A stretch of DNA of 64,000 nucleotides from Lutibacter sp. Its GTDB lineage: Bacteria; Bacteroidota; Bacteroidia; Flavobacteriales; Flavobacteriaceae. Every line of letters starts with the position of its first letter. Within the stretch, counting starts at the first letter, position 1. Made by a program: the position numbers and the translations under genes. Of the stretch, positions 1 to 7,446 are shown in pieces. The notes beneath the pieces are model-generated. The model saw only the letters and a list, made by a program, of their open reading frames with translations, had not been told where the DNA came from and made no database searches. The stretch lies in the NCBI RefSeq assembly GCF_013041805.1, contig NZ_JABDRI010000019.1, positions 21,489 to 85,488 on the forward strand, written 5' to 3'.

Positions 1-1
1 A

Positions 2-811
2 GATTTAAGTAAAGTTCACGAAGTTGACCTAGAAAACACTGGTGAAATTCAAGAATTTGTAAATAAATCTTGGTATAATTATAAAGATGGAAATGAAGTT
101 GGTTTACACCCTTATGATGGAGAAACAGATATTAATTATACAGGGCCAAAACCACCATATGATTATTTAGATGTTGATAAAGAATATAGCTTTGTAAAAA
201 CACCAAGATGGCAAGGAAAACCAATGGAAGTTGGTCCATTGTCAAGAATGTTAATAGGGTATGCTAAAGGAATACCAGAGTATAAAAATGTTGTAGATGG
301 CGCTTTGAAAGCTTTAGATGTTCCTGTATCTGCATTACTTTCAACACTTGGTAGAACTGCAGCTAGAGGATTAGAATCTAAATTATTAGCAGATTGGGGT
401 CTTGAATTTTTCGACCAATTAATTGGAAATATTAAAAATGGAGACACCCGAATGGCTAATATGGAAAAATGGGATCCTACAACTTGGCCAAAAGAAGCTA
501 AAGGAGTTGGCTATATGGAAGCTCCTAGAGGTGGTTTAGCTCATTGGATTAAAATTAAAGACCGAAAAACAGAAAATTATCAAATGGTAGTTCCAACAAC
601 TTGGAATGCAGGACCACGAGACCCTCAAGGTCAAATGTCAGCTTATGAATCAGCATTAATTGGAACTCCTATTGAAGATCCAGAAAATCCAGTAGAAATT
701 TTAAGAACCATACATTCATTTGATCCTTGTTTAGCTTGTGCTGTACATTTATATGATGAACACGGTAAGCATGTAAGTCAAGTTCAACTTGATGGATCTT
801 GTAGTATTTAA
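2..811 (+). CDS. hyaB: [NiFe] hydrogenase large subunit, C-terminal part
   Basis: This is the C-terminal 269 residues of the large subunit of a membrane-bound uptake hydrogenase; the start lies before the window. The large subunit holds the Ni-Fe centre and oxidises H2. The frame is open from base 2. The tail carries DPCLACAVH, whose two cysteines are active-site ligands, followed by about 20 residues after the histidine. In this family that tail is cut off after nickel insertion. The cytochrome b subunit starts 16 nt downstream and the maturation protease follows it, which is the usual group 1 order. The small subunit is expected just upstream, outside the window. Confidence 0.95.
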   Translation, partial: DLSKVHEVDLENTGEIQEFVNKSWYNYKDGNEVGLHPYDGETDINYTGPKPPYDYLDVDKEYSFVKTPRWQGKPMEVGPLSRMLIGYAKGIPEYKNVVDGALKALDVPVSALLSTLGRTAARGLESKLLADWGLEFFDQLIGNIKNGDTRMANMEKWDPTTWPKEAKGVGYMEAPRGGLAHWIKIKDRKTENYQMVVPTTWNAGPRDPQGQMSAYESALIGTPIEDPENPVEILRTIHSFDPCLACAVHLYDEHGKHVSQVQLDGSCSI

Positions 812-827
812 TTTAAACTTGTAAGTA

Positions 828-1607
828 ATGGCAACAACATTTAATTTTAAAAGAGTATATGTATGGGAATTGCCTGTGCGACTATTTCATTGGGTAACTG
901 TATTTTCAATGTTAGTGTTAACTATAACAGGTTTTATTATTGCGGACCCTCCAGCAATCAATACAAATGTAGAGGCAACAAATTCTCATTGGTTTGGTTA
1001 TGTAAGGGCGATTCATTTTATTACAGCTTATTTATTAATCGCAAATTCTATTTTTAGATTGTATTGGGCATTTGCTGGAAATCAATTTGCTAACTGGCGT
1101 AATTTTATTCCTTACACCAAAAAAGGTTTAAAAAATATATTTCACGTGCTAAAGGTTGATATATTTTTAATGGAAGACAAAGAGCATAAATTACACAATA
1201 TTAGTATTGGGCACAATTATTTAGCAGCATTCTCTTATTTCATTATGGCCTTGTTTTTTATAGTTCAAGTTGTGACAGGCTTAGCTTTAATTGCTGATAC
1301 TTCAGATTGGTGGTTCCCAAATATGTTTAAGTGGGTTTCTAATATGCTTGGTGGTGATATTTTAACCAGATATATACACCATATTTTGACTTGGGTATTT
1401 ATGGCTTTTGCAATAATTCATGTATATTTAGTTTTATTCCATGATTATGTGGAAGCAAGAGGAGAAGCATCTTCAATGTTTAGTGGTTTTAAGTTTATTC
1501 GTTCAGAAAGAGTTAAAGAAACAGAATCTGAAATTATAAAAAGAGCAACAGAACAAATGAGAGAAGGAAAAACTATAGAAACTGATATAGAAGAAACAAA
1601 AGAATAA
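828..1607 (+). CDS. hyaC: Ni/Fe-hydrogenase b-type cytochrome subunit
   Basis: Integral membrane diheme cytochrome b that anchors the hydrogenase and passes electrons from H2 to quinone. The 259 residues give four hydrophobic segments (about 17-40, 60-82, 130-155 and 183-205). Candidate haem ligands are H21, H63, H184/H185 and H198, the last ones in a YIHH...H arrangement typical of HyaC/HupC/HoxZ. A soluble tail rich in E, K and R follows residue 215. It lies 16 nt after the large subunit and one base before the maturation protease, so the three genes are almost certainly co-transcribed. Length is slightly above the usual 220-250. Confidence 0.93.
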   Translation: MATTFNFKRVYVWELPVRLFHWVTVFSMLVLTITGFIIADPPAINTNVEATNSHWFGYVRAIHFITAYLLIANSIFRLYWAFAGNQFANWRNFIPYTKKGLKNIFHVLKVDIFLMEDKEHKLHNISIGHNYLAAFSYFIMALFFIVQVVTGLALIADTSDWWFPNMFKWVSNMLGGDILTRYIHHILTWVFMAFAIIHVYLVLFHDYVEARGEASSMFSGFKFIRSERVKETESEIIKRATEQMREGKTIETDIEETKE

Positions 1608-1608
1608 T

Positions 1609-2151
1609 ATGATTTCAGATGATGTAATTGAATTACAAAAGCTTTTTTATCAAACCCATAATTATTTAGAAAGTGATAAAAAAGATAGAATTTTAGTGCT
1701 AGGAATTGGTAACTATTTAATGGGTGATGAAGGAGTTGGAGTTCATGCAATACATGCTTTAAGCAAATTAGATTTGCCAAGCAATGTAGATATTATGGAT
1801 GGAGGAACAGGAAGTTTCAATTTAATGCCAATTTTATCTCAATATCCGTTAGTTATTTTTATTGATGCAACTATGGATAAAAGACCGCCAGGAACAATTG
1901 GTGTGTTATACCCAAAATTTGCGGCTGATTTTCCAAGTATTTTAAGTGCTCATGATGTTGGTTTAAAAGATATGATTGAAGCGTTAGAGTTTCAAGGACA
2001 ATTACCAAAAATTATATTAGTAACTGTTTCAATAAAGGAAATGATTCCTATGACCATAACTTTAACAAACGAAGTTCAAAATAGCATACATAATTTAACC
2101 GATAAAATTACTGAAATATTAAGCAAAATATTAATAAACAAAGCAACTTAG
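1609..2151 (+). CDS. hyaD: hydrogenase maturation endopeptidase (HyaD/HoxM/HupD)
   Basis: Peptidase that removes the C-terminal extension of the hydrogenase large subunit once nickel is inserted. The M52-family pattern is clear: LGIGNYLMGDEGVGVHA near residues 31-47, DGGTGS near 64-69, FIDA near 84-87 and a later SAHD. The nickel-sensing residues of the family correspond to E41, D86 and H115. At 180 residues it is a little longer than E. coli HybD because of about 25 extra N-terminal residues before the first strand; an internal start is possible but no good ATG lies close to the core. Its start is one base after the cytochrome stop. Confidence 0.93.
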   Translation: MISDDVIELQKLFYQTHNYLESDKKDRILVLGIGNYLMGDEGVGVHAIHALSKLDLPSNVDIMDGGTGSFNLMPILSQYPLVIFIDATMDKRPPGTIGVLYPKFAADFPSILSAHDVGLKDMIEALEFQGQLPKIILVTVSIKEMIPMTITLTNEVQNSIHNLTDKITEILSKILINKAT

Positions 2152-2170
2152 ATTACGCTTTATTTCTTTA

Positions 2171-2219
2171 AATTATCCCTATAAATTCTTTAAATTATTG
2201 TAATTTTATAGGGATAATT
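2171..2219. terminator. 15-bp perfect inverted repeat between hyaD and hypF
   Basis: Bases 2171-2185 (AATTATCCCTATAAA) are the exact reverse complement of 2205-2219, with a 19-base A/T loop and a T-rich tail after the second arm. It fills most of the 80-base gap between hyaD and hypF. A Rho-independent terminator or a processing hairpin separating the structural from the maturation genes is the likely role. The long loop makes it a poor textbook terminator. Confidence 0.55.
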
Positions 2220-2231
2220 TTTGTTTCCTTC

Positions 2232-4487
2232 ATGCTTAAAACATATAAAATTTTAATTTCCGGATTGGTTCAAGGTGTTGGTTTCCGACCACATGTGTAT
2301 AATTGGGCGTTAAAATTTTCGTTGTCTGGTTCAGTGTCAAATAATGAAATAGGAGTAATTATTTATGTCTCAGGAATAGAAAAGTGTGTTAAAGATTTTT
2401 ACAATAAATTATTAAATTTTCCTCCGCCGGTTTCCTCTATAAAAGAGAGTTCAATAGTAGAGATTGAATTTCAAAATTTTGAGGATTTTAAAATTATTCC
2501 TTCAAGTAAAGATGGACAATTAAATTTACCATTAACTCCTGATTTTGCTATTTGTGAAGATTGTAAAAACGATATTAAAAGCACTAATAATCATCGCTAT
2601 AATTATGCTTTTACAACCTGTGTTAATTGTGGACCAAGATATGCAATAACCGAAACATTTCCTTTTGAAAGAAAAAACACTAGTATTCATGAATTTCCAA
2701 TGTGTACAACTTGTGAAGATGAATATATGAATCCAAGTAATAGGCGTTTTCATTCACAAACGAATACCTGTTCAACTTGTGGTATTTCATTAAAATTGAT
2801 TAATAAAAAAGGAGAAATAGTAGAAACTTCAGAGTTAAATTTGTTTCAAAAAATTAATAATTTACTTTCAAATGGGCATATAATAGCAATTAAAAACACA
2901 AGTGGATATTTATTATGTTGTCAAGCTGATAATGAGGAGGTTGTCAATAAATTAAGAGTAAAAAAAAATAGACCGAAAAAGCCTTTTGCAGTTTTGTATC
3001 CTTCACTTATACAGCTTCAAACGGAGTTTATTTTAAACGAACAACAGCTTAAAAGTTTAACTTCAGTTGTGCGTCCAATTACTATTATTTCTTCCCATAA
3101 TTACAAGGGAAATTTAGCATTAAATGCAATAGCTCCAAGCTTAAAACAACTTGGAGTTATGCTGCCATATACTGGAATTTTACAATTATTGGCGAATGAG
3201 TTAGACTTTCCAATTGTTGCAACAAGCGGAAATATTTATGGTTCTCCAATAACAAGTAAAAACGAAGATGCTTTTGAAAAATTAAAGGAAGTTGCGGACT
3301 ATTTTTTACAGCATAACCTTAAAATTCAACAACCTCAAGACGATTCAGTTGTAAAATTTAGCACTAAATTTAAACAACAAATTTTATTTCGCCGTTCACG
3401 TGGTTTAGCTCCAAATTATTTAGATTGCAATATAAATTCTAATGAAAAAATACTGGCAATGGGTGCTGATTTAAAAAGCAGTGTTGCTTTTTATCCGAAC
3501 CAATATTTGTACATAAGCCAGTATATTGGAAATCTAGAAAATTATGATGTTTATAACCGTTTTATAGAAACAACAGGTTCGTTTCTAACTGTTTTTGAGC
3601 AACAACCAAGTATTATTTTAATAGATAAACATCCAAATTATCATAGCTCCGAGTATGGGAAAGAGTTAGCACAAAAGACTAACTCTACGATAGTAGAGGT
3701 ACAACATCATGAGGCACATTTTTCCGCAATTTTGGGAGAACATAATTTGTTTAATGAAAAAGTTTTAGGAGTAGTTTTTGATGGTACTGGTTTTGGAGAT
3801 GATGCCACTATTTGGGGTGGAGAATTTTTTAATTATGAGGAAAATAAGATTGATAGAATAAATCATTTTGAGTATTTTGATTGGTTGTTAGGAGATAAAA
3901 TGGCAAAAGAACCTCGTGTTTCATTACTGTCTTTAATTTCTGAAGAAAAGTATGAATTGGTTACTGAAAAATTTACTTCAAACGAACTAAAAACATATAT
4001 AACCTTAAAAAAGTCAAATACTCTAAAAACTTCTTCTGTTGGAAGGTTGTTTGATGCGGTTTGTTCATTATTAAATATTGTTGATTACAATTCATATGAA
4101 GGAGAGGCTGCAATTTTAATGGAAAATAAGGTAATTGATTACAAATTAAGTTCTTGTAAAAGTTATTTAAATACTATTGAAAATGGAATTTCTTCAAAAG
4201 AAATTATTGAAAATATTGGAGTAGATTTCAAAAATGGGAATTCTAAAGAGCGTATAATTCTAAACTTCTTATACACTTTGGCACATGTAATTGTTGAAAA
4301 TGCTATATCAAATAAATACAAACATGTTGCTTGTAGTGGTGGTGTTTTTCAAAATGCAACATTGGTTGATATGTTACTTGAATTAGCGCCAAAAGAAATA
4401 AATTTGTATTTTCATAAGAATTTATCACCAAACGATGAAAATTGTTCATTTGGACAACTTATGTACTACCTAAATATTAAAAACTAG
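2232..4487 (+). CDS. hypF: carbamoyltransferase HypF
   Basis: Makes the carbamoyl precursor of the CN- ligands of the hydrogenase Fe centre and transfers it to HypE. The 751 residues show the complete order: acylphosphatase domain (about 1-90, with SGLVQGVGFRPHVYNW), paired zinc-finger CxxC motifs (about 105-190, CEDC, CVNC, CTTC, CSTC), a YrdC-like domain (about 200-390) and a Kae1-like carbamoyltransferase part with VQHHEAHF near 495 and a late CSGGVFQN. Length is typical. hypD starts 2 nt after its stop and hypE follows, so the three are one operon. Confidence 0.96.
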   Translation: MLKTYKILISGLVQGVGFRPHVYNWALKFSLSGSVSNNEIGVIIYVSGIEKCVKDFYNKLLNFPPPVSSIKESSIVEIEFQNFEDFKIIPSSKDGQLNLPLTPDFAICEDCKNDIKSTNNHRYNYAFTTCVNCGPRYAITETFPFERKNTSIHEFPMCTTCEDEYMNPSNRRFHSQTNTCSTCGISLKLINKKGEIVETSELNLFQKINNLLSNGHIIAIKNTSGYLLCCQADNEEVVNKLRVKKNRPKKPFAVLYPSLIQLQTEFILNEQQLKSLTSVVRPITIISSHNYKGNLALNAIAPSLKQLGVMLPYTGILQLLANELDFPIVATSGNIYGSPITSKNEDAFEKLKEVADYFLQHNLKIQQPQDDSVVKFSTKFKQQILFRRSRGLAPNYLDCNINSNEKILAMGADLKSSVAFYPNQYLYISQYIGNLENYDVYNRFIETTGSFLTVFEQQPSIILIDKHPNYHSSEYGKELAQKTNSTIVEVQHHEAHFSAILGEHNLFNEKVLGVVFDGTGFGDDATIWGGEFFNYEENKIDRINHFEYFDWLLGDKMAKEPRVSLLSLISEEKYELVTEKFTSNELKTYITLKKSNTLKTSSVGRLFDAVCSLLNIVDYNSYEGEAAILMENKVIDYKLSSCKSYLNTIENGISSKEIIENIGVDFKNGNSKERIILNFLYTLAHVIVENAISNKYKHVACSGGVFQNATLVDMLLELAPKEINLYFHKNLSPNDENCSFGQLMYYLNIKN

Positions 4488-4489
4488 AA

Positions 4490-5581
4490 ATGAAATATTT
4501 ATCTGAATATAGAAATTTAGAGGCCACTAAAAAAATGTTAGATGAAATTCACAAAATAACTACTCGTGAATGGAATATTATGGAAATTTGTGGTGGACAA
4601 ACTCACGGTTTGGTAAAAAATGGAATTTTAGAATTACTTCCTGAAAAAGTAAGAATGATTCATGGTCCTGGTTGTCCGGTCTGTGTAACACCTTTAAATC
4701 TAATTGATAAGGCTATTGAATTATTAGAACAAGGAGTAATTGTTTGTTCATATGGCGATATGATTCGGGTTCCAGGAAGTAAAAAAAGTTTATTGGAAGC
4801 GAAAGCTCTTGGTGGTGATTTACGTGTTTTATATTCTCCAATTGAAGCGGTTTCAATTGCCAAACAAAACCCTGATAAAGAAGTGGTATTTTTTGCTGTA
4901 GGTTTTGAAACAACAGCACCAGCAAATGCCCTTTCAGTATTACATGCAGAAAAAGAGAATATTGATAACTATTCAATATTGGCATCTCATGTTTTAGTTC
5001 CACCTGCAATGGAAGCTATTTTATCTGATGAGTTGAGTACGATTAATGCATTCTTAGGTGCAGGACATGTATGCGCCATTATGGGATTGCAAGAATATTA
5101 TCCATTAGTTAAAAAGTATAAAATTCCAATTGTGGTAACAGGCTTTGAACCTTTAGATTTGGTTCAAGGAATTTATATGGCAGTAAAACAATTGGAAGAA
5201 GGAAGATTTGACTTAGAAAATCAATATGCTAGAGTTGTTAAAGAAGAAGGTAATATATCAGCTATAAAAGTTATAGAAAAGATTTTTGAAATAGGCGCTA
5301 GAGAGTGGAGAGGAATTGGAAAAATTCCAAAAAGTGGTTATGTCATAAAAGAAGCATATAGAAGATTCGATGCTGAAGCAAAATTTAATATAAGTGATAT
5401 AAAAGTACCAGAAAATTCAAATTGCATTGCTGGTGAAATTTTACGAGGTATAAAAAAGCCACATCAATGTGAGCAATTTGGAAAAGCTTGTAAGCCTTCG
5501 AATCCGTTGGGAGCTCCAATGGTTTCTTCAGAAGGGGCTTGTGCTGCTTATTATCATTTTTCAACTAATTTAATAGATTAA
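4490..5581 (+). CDS. hypD: hydrogenase formation protein HypD
   Basis: Scaffold Fe-S protein on which the Fe(CN)2CO unit is assembled together with HypC. Diagnostic motifs are CGGQTHG (C34), GPGCPVCVTP (C62 and C65), GFETTAP, and a cysteine-rich C-terminus with four cysteines between about residues 317 and 355 that would hold the 4Fe-4S cluster. At 363 residues it has the family length. It is 2 nt from both hypF and hypE. Its usual partner hypC is not in this window. Confidence 0.96.
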   Translation: MKYLSEYRNLEATKKMLDEIHKITTREWNIMEICGGQTHGLVKNGILELLPEKVRMIHGPGCPVCVTPLNLIDKAIELLEQGVIVCSYGDMIRVPGSKKSLLEAKALGGDLRVLYSPIEAVSIAKQNPDKEVVFFAVGFETTAPANALSVLHAEKENIDNYSILASHVLVPPAMEAILSDELSTINAFLGAGHVCAIMGLQEYYPLVKKYKIPIVVTGFEPLDLVQGIYMAVKQLEEGRFDLENQYARVVKEEGNISAIKVIEKIFEIGAREWRGIGKIPKSGYVIKEAYRRFDAEAKFNISDIKVPENSNCIAGEILRGIKKPHQCEQFGKACKPSNPLGAPMVSSEGACAAYYHFSTNLID

Positions 5582-5583
5582 CA

Positions 5584-6609
5584 ATGAATATTGAAAACTT
5601 AGGATTTGAAACCATTAATTTAGGTCACGGAAGTGGGGGAGAATTAACCAGAAATTTATTAGATAAAATAATATTTAAAACTTTTAGTAATCCATTTTTA
5701 GATCAAAAACACGATGGTTCAATTGTAAAAATCGAAGGGGAAATTGCCATTTCAACTGACAGTTTTGTAATAACTCCTATATTTTTTAAAGGTGGGAATA
5801 TTGGAGATTTGTCAGTTCATGGAACTGTAAATGATGTTGCCATGTGTGGTGCTATTCCAAAGTATTTATCATTGGCTTTTATTATTGAAGAAGGACTTAA
5901 AGTAACTGAATTTATTGAAATTGTACAATCGATAAAAAAAGCAGCTGATGAAAGTGGAGTATTAATAATTACTGGTGACACTAAAGTAGTTGAAAGAGGA
6001 AAAGGTGATAAAATTTTTATAAACACCACAGGTTTTGGAGCCATGCATCCAAAGGCAAATATTTCAGTTCATAACATAAAAGAAGGGGATCAAATTTTAG
6101 TGAATGGTTTTATAGCACAACATGGAATGGCTATTATGAGTGAACGAGAAGGATTGGAATTTGAATCAACTATTGAAAGTGATTCAACTAATTTAAACTT
6201 TTTAGTCAAAGATTTACTAGACAAATTTGGGGATAAAATTAAACTTTTTAGAGATCCTACGCGTGGCGGTTTAGGCACTGTTTTACATGAAATAGCCAAT
6301 GATATTTCAAAAGGTGTTTTTTTAAAAGAGGTATCAATACCAATGGAAAAACAAGTGTCAGCAGCCTGTGAAATGCTGGGTCTAGATCCTATGTATGTTG
6401 CTAATGAAGGTGTTTTTTTAGTAGTAGTAGATAAAAGCATTTCAGCGGAAGTACTAGCACTGATGCGAGCTCATGAAAAAGGACAAAATGCTGCAATAGT
6501 TGGTGAAATCACCACTGAGCATCCAAATAAAGTTGTGATGCAAAGCTTGATTGGAGGAAAGCGAATTGTAAGCCCATTAGTTGGTGAACAGTTACCTCGT
6601 ATTTGTTAG
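5584..6609 (+). CDS. hypE: carbamoyl dehydratase HypE
   Basis: AIR-synthase (PurM)-like ATPase that dehydrates the carbamoyl group on its own C-terminal cysteine to a thiocyanate, the source of CN-. The protein is 341 residues, begins with the LGHGSGGELT motif near residue 15, contains DPTRGGLG around 220, and ends exactly with PRIC, the conserved C-terminal cysteine acceptor. It follows hypD by 2 nt. Its stop overlaps the stop of the convergent permease gene by 4 nt (6606-6609). Confidence 0.96.
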   Translation: MNIENLGFETINLGHGSGGELTRNLLDKIIFKTFSNPFLDQKHDGSIVKIEGEIAISTDSFVITPIFFKGGNIGDLSVHGTVNDVAMCGAIPKYLSLAFIIEEGLKVTEFIEIVQSIKKAADESGVLIITGDTKVVERGKGDKIFINTTGFGAMHPKANISVHNIKEGDQILVNGFIAQHGMAIMSEREGLEFESTIESDSTNLNFLVKDLLDKFGDKIKLFRDPTRGGLGTVLHEIANDISKGVFLKEVSIPMEKQVSAACEMLGLDPMYVANEGVFLVVVDKSISAEVLALMRAHEKGQNAAIVGEITTEHPNKVVMQSLIGGKRIVSPLVGEQLPRIC

Positions 6610-7307
6610 TTAGAAAGAACCCAATAAATACCTATTATTAATGCAAATAATCCACTTGCAAATCGAATGCCTTTAAAAAAATTAGCATTGTGGTTATTTT
6701 TTGAGACTTGAGAAATACGTCCTATTACAAAAGCATAAGAAATCATTGCAACCAGCGTTCCAATTCCAAATCCTATAATATACTGAGTGGAATCAAAATT
6801 TGATTTAAAACCAAGAACAGGTAAAAACAATAAAAAATGAGCAATACCAGCCAATCCATGAACAAAACCAAAAGATAAAGATGCAATATTGTTATGTCTT
6901 ATATTTTTGTGTGTATGGCTATGATTTGATACAGAGTCATGCTGATGTGGATGTTTATGAATAATATGATTTGTTTCACTATGAACGTGGGTATGTGTGT
7001 GATTTTTTTCCTTTCTAAAAATTTGAGAAAAAATCCAAATACTCAATCCTATTAATAAGAATCCAACGAATTTTTCACTGTTGGCTGAAATTTTTTCGAT
7101 AGGTATAAACTCTTTGAATAGTAAAAAAAGAACACCTATTGAAAGCATTCCTAATAAATGCCCGAAACCCCAAAATAAACCAACTTTCCATGCTTTCTTT
7201 TTACTTTCAATAGCAAATGGAGTTACTGCGGCTAAATGATCTGGTCCAGAAATTACGTGAGCAACTGCAGCAATAATTCCAGCAAATAAGGGTATATTGA
7301 AATCCAT
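6606..7307 (-). CDS. histidine-rich UreH/SafE-type permease, probable nickel transporter
   Basis: A 233-residue membrane protein with about six hydrophobic segments. The first carries HVISGPDHLAAVTPFA, the metal-binding H-x3-GPDH motif of UreH-like and related nickel/cobalt permeases. A cytosolic loop at about residues 102-140 holds more than a dozen histidines, as in metal transporters. A second conserved histidine segment, GFVHGLAGIAHFLLFLP, follows. Nickel as substrate is inferred from its place, tail to tail with hypE and divergent from a TonB receptor at 7447. Sequence alone does not separate nickel from cobalt or another metal. Confidence 0.75.
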   Translation of the reverse strand: MDFNIPLFAGIIAAVAHVISGPDHLAAVTPFAIESKKKAWKVGLFWGFGHLLGMLSIGVLFLLFKEFIPIEKISANSEKFVGFLLIGLSIWIFSQIFRKEKNHTHTHVHSETNHIIHKHPHQHDSVSNHSHTHKNIRHNNIASLSFGFVHGLAGIAHFLLFLPVLGFKSNFDSTQYIIGFGIGTLVAMISYAFVIGRISQVSKNNHNANFFKGIRFASGLFALIIGIYWVLSN

Positions 7308-7409
7308 ATATAAAAAAAGCTATAAAATTTAAAAATACAAATTATTCTAGTAATGTGATTAAATTTAAAAAAAAATAGTAAAAATTTAATGGTGTGATCT
7401 ATCAATTGT

Positions 7410-7417
7410 ATTTTTGA
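7410..7417 (+). promoter_or_regulatory. candidate TAnnTTTG promoter element of the TonB receptor gene
   Basis: TATTTTTG matches the Bacteroidota -7 consensus TAnnTTTG and lies 29 nt before the ATG at 7447. No clear upstream TTG element is visible. The 139-base divergent gap to the permease start holds nothing else that I could identify; any metal-responsive site is not recognisable by eye. Confidence 0.4.
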
Positions 7418-7446
7418 ACCATTAAAAATTGTAAGTTGGAATAAAC

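Noticed and set aside
163..447. Open frames antisense to the hydrogenase large subunit
   Set aside because: They have no family-like sequence and are shadows of the strongly supported hydrogenase frame. The same applies to the other overlapping opposite-strand frames inside clear genes across the window.
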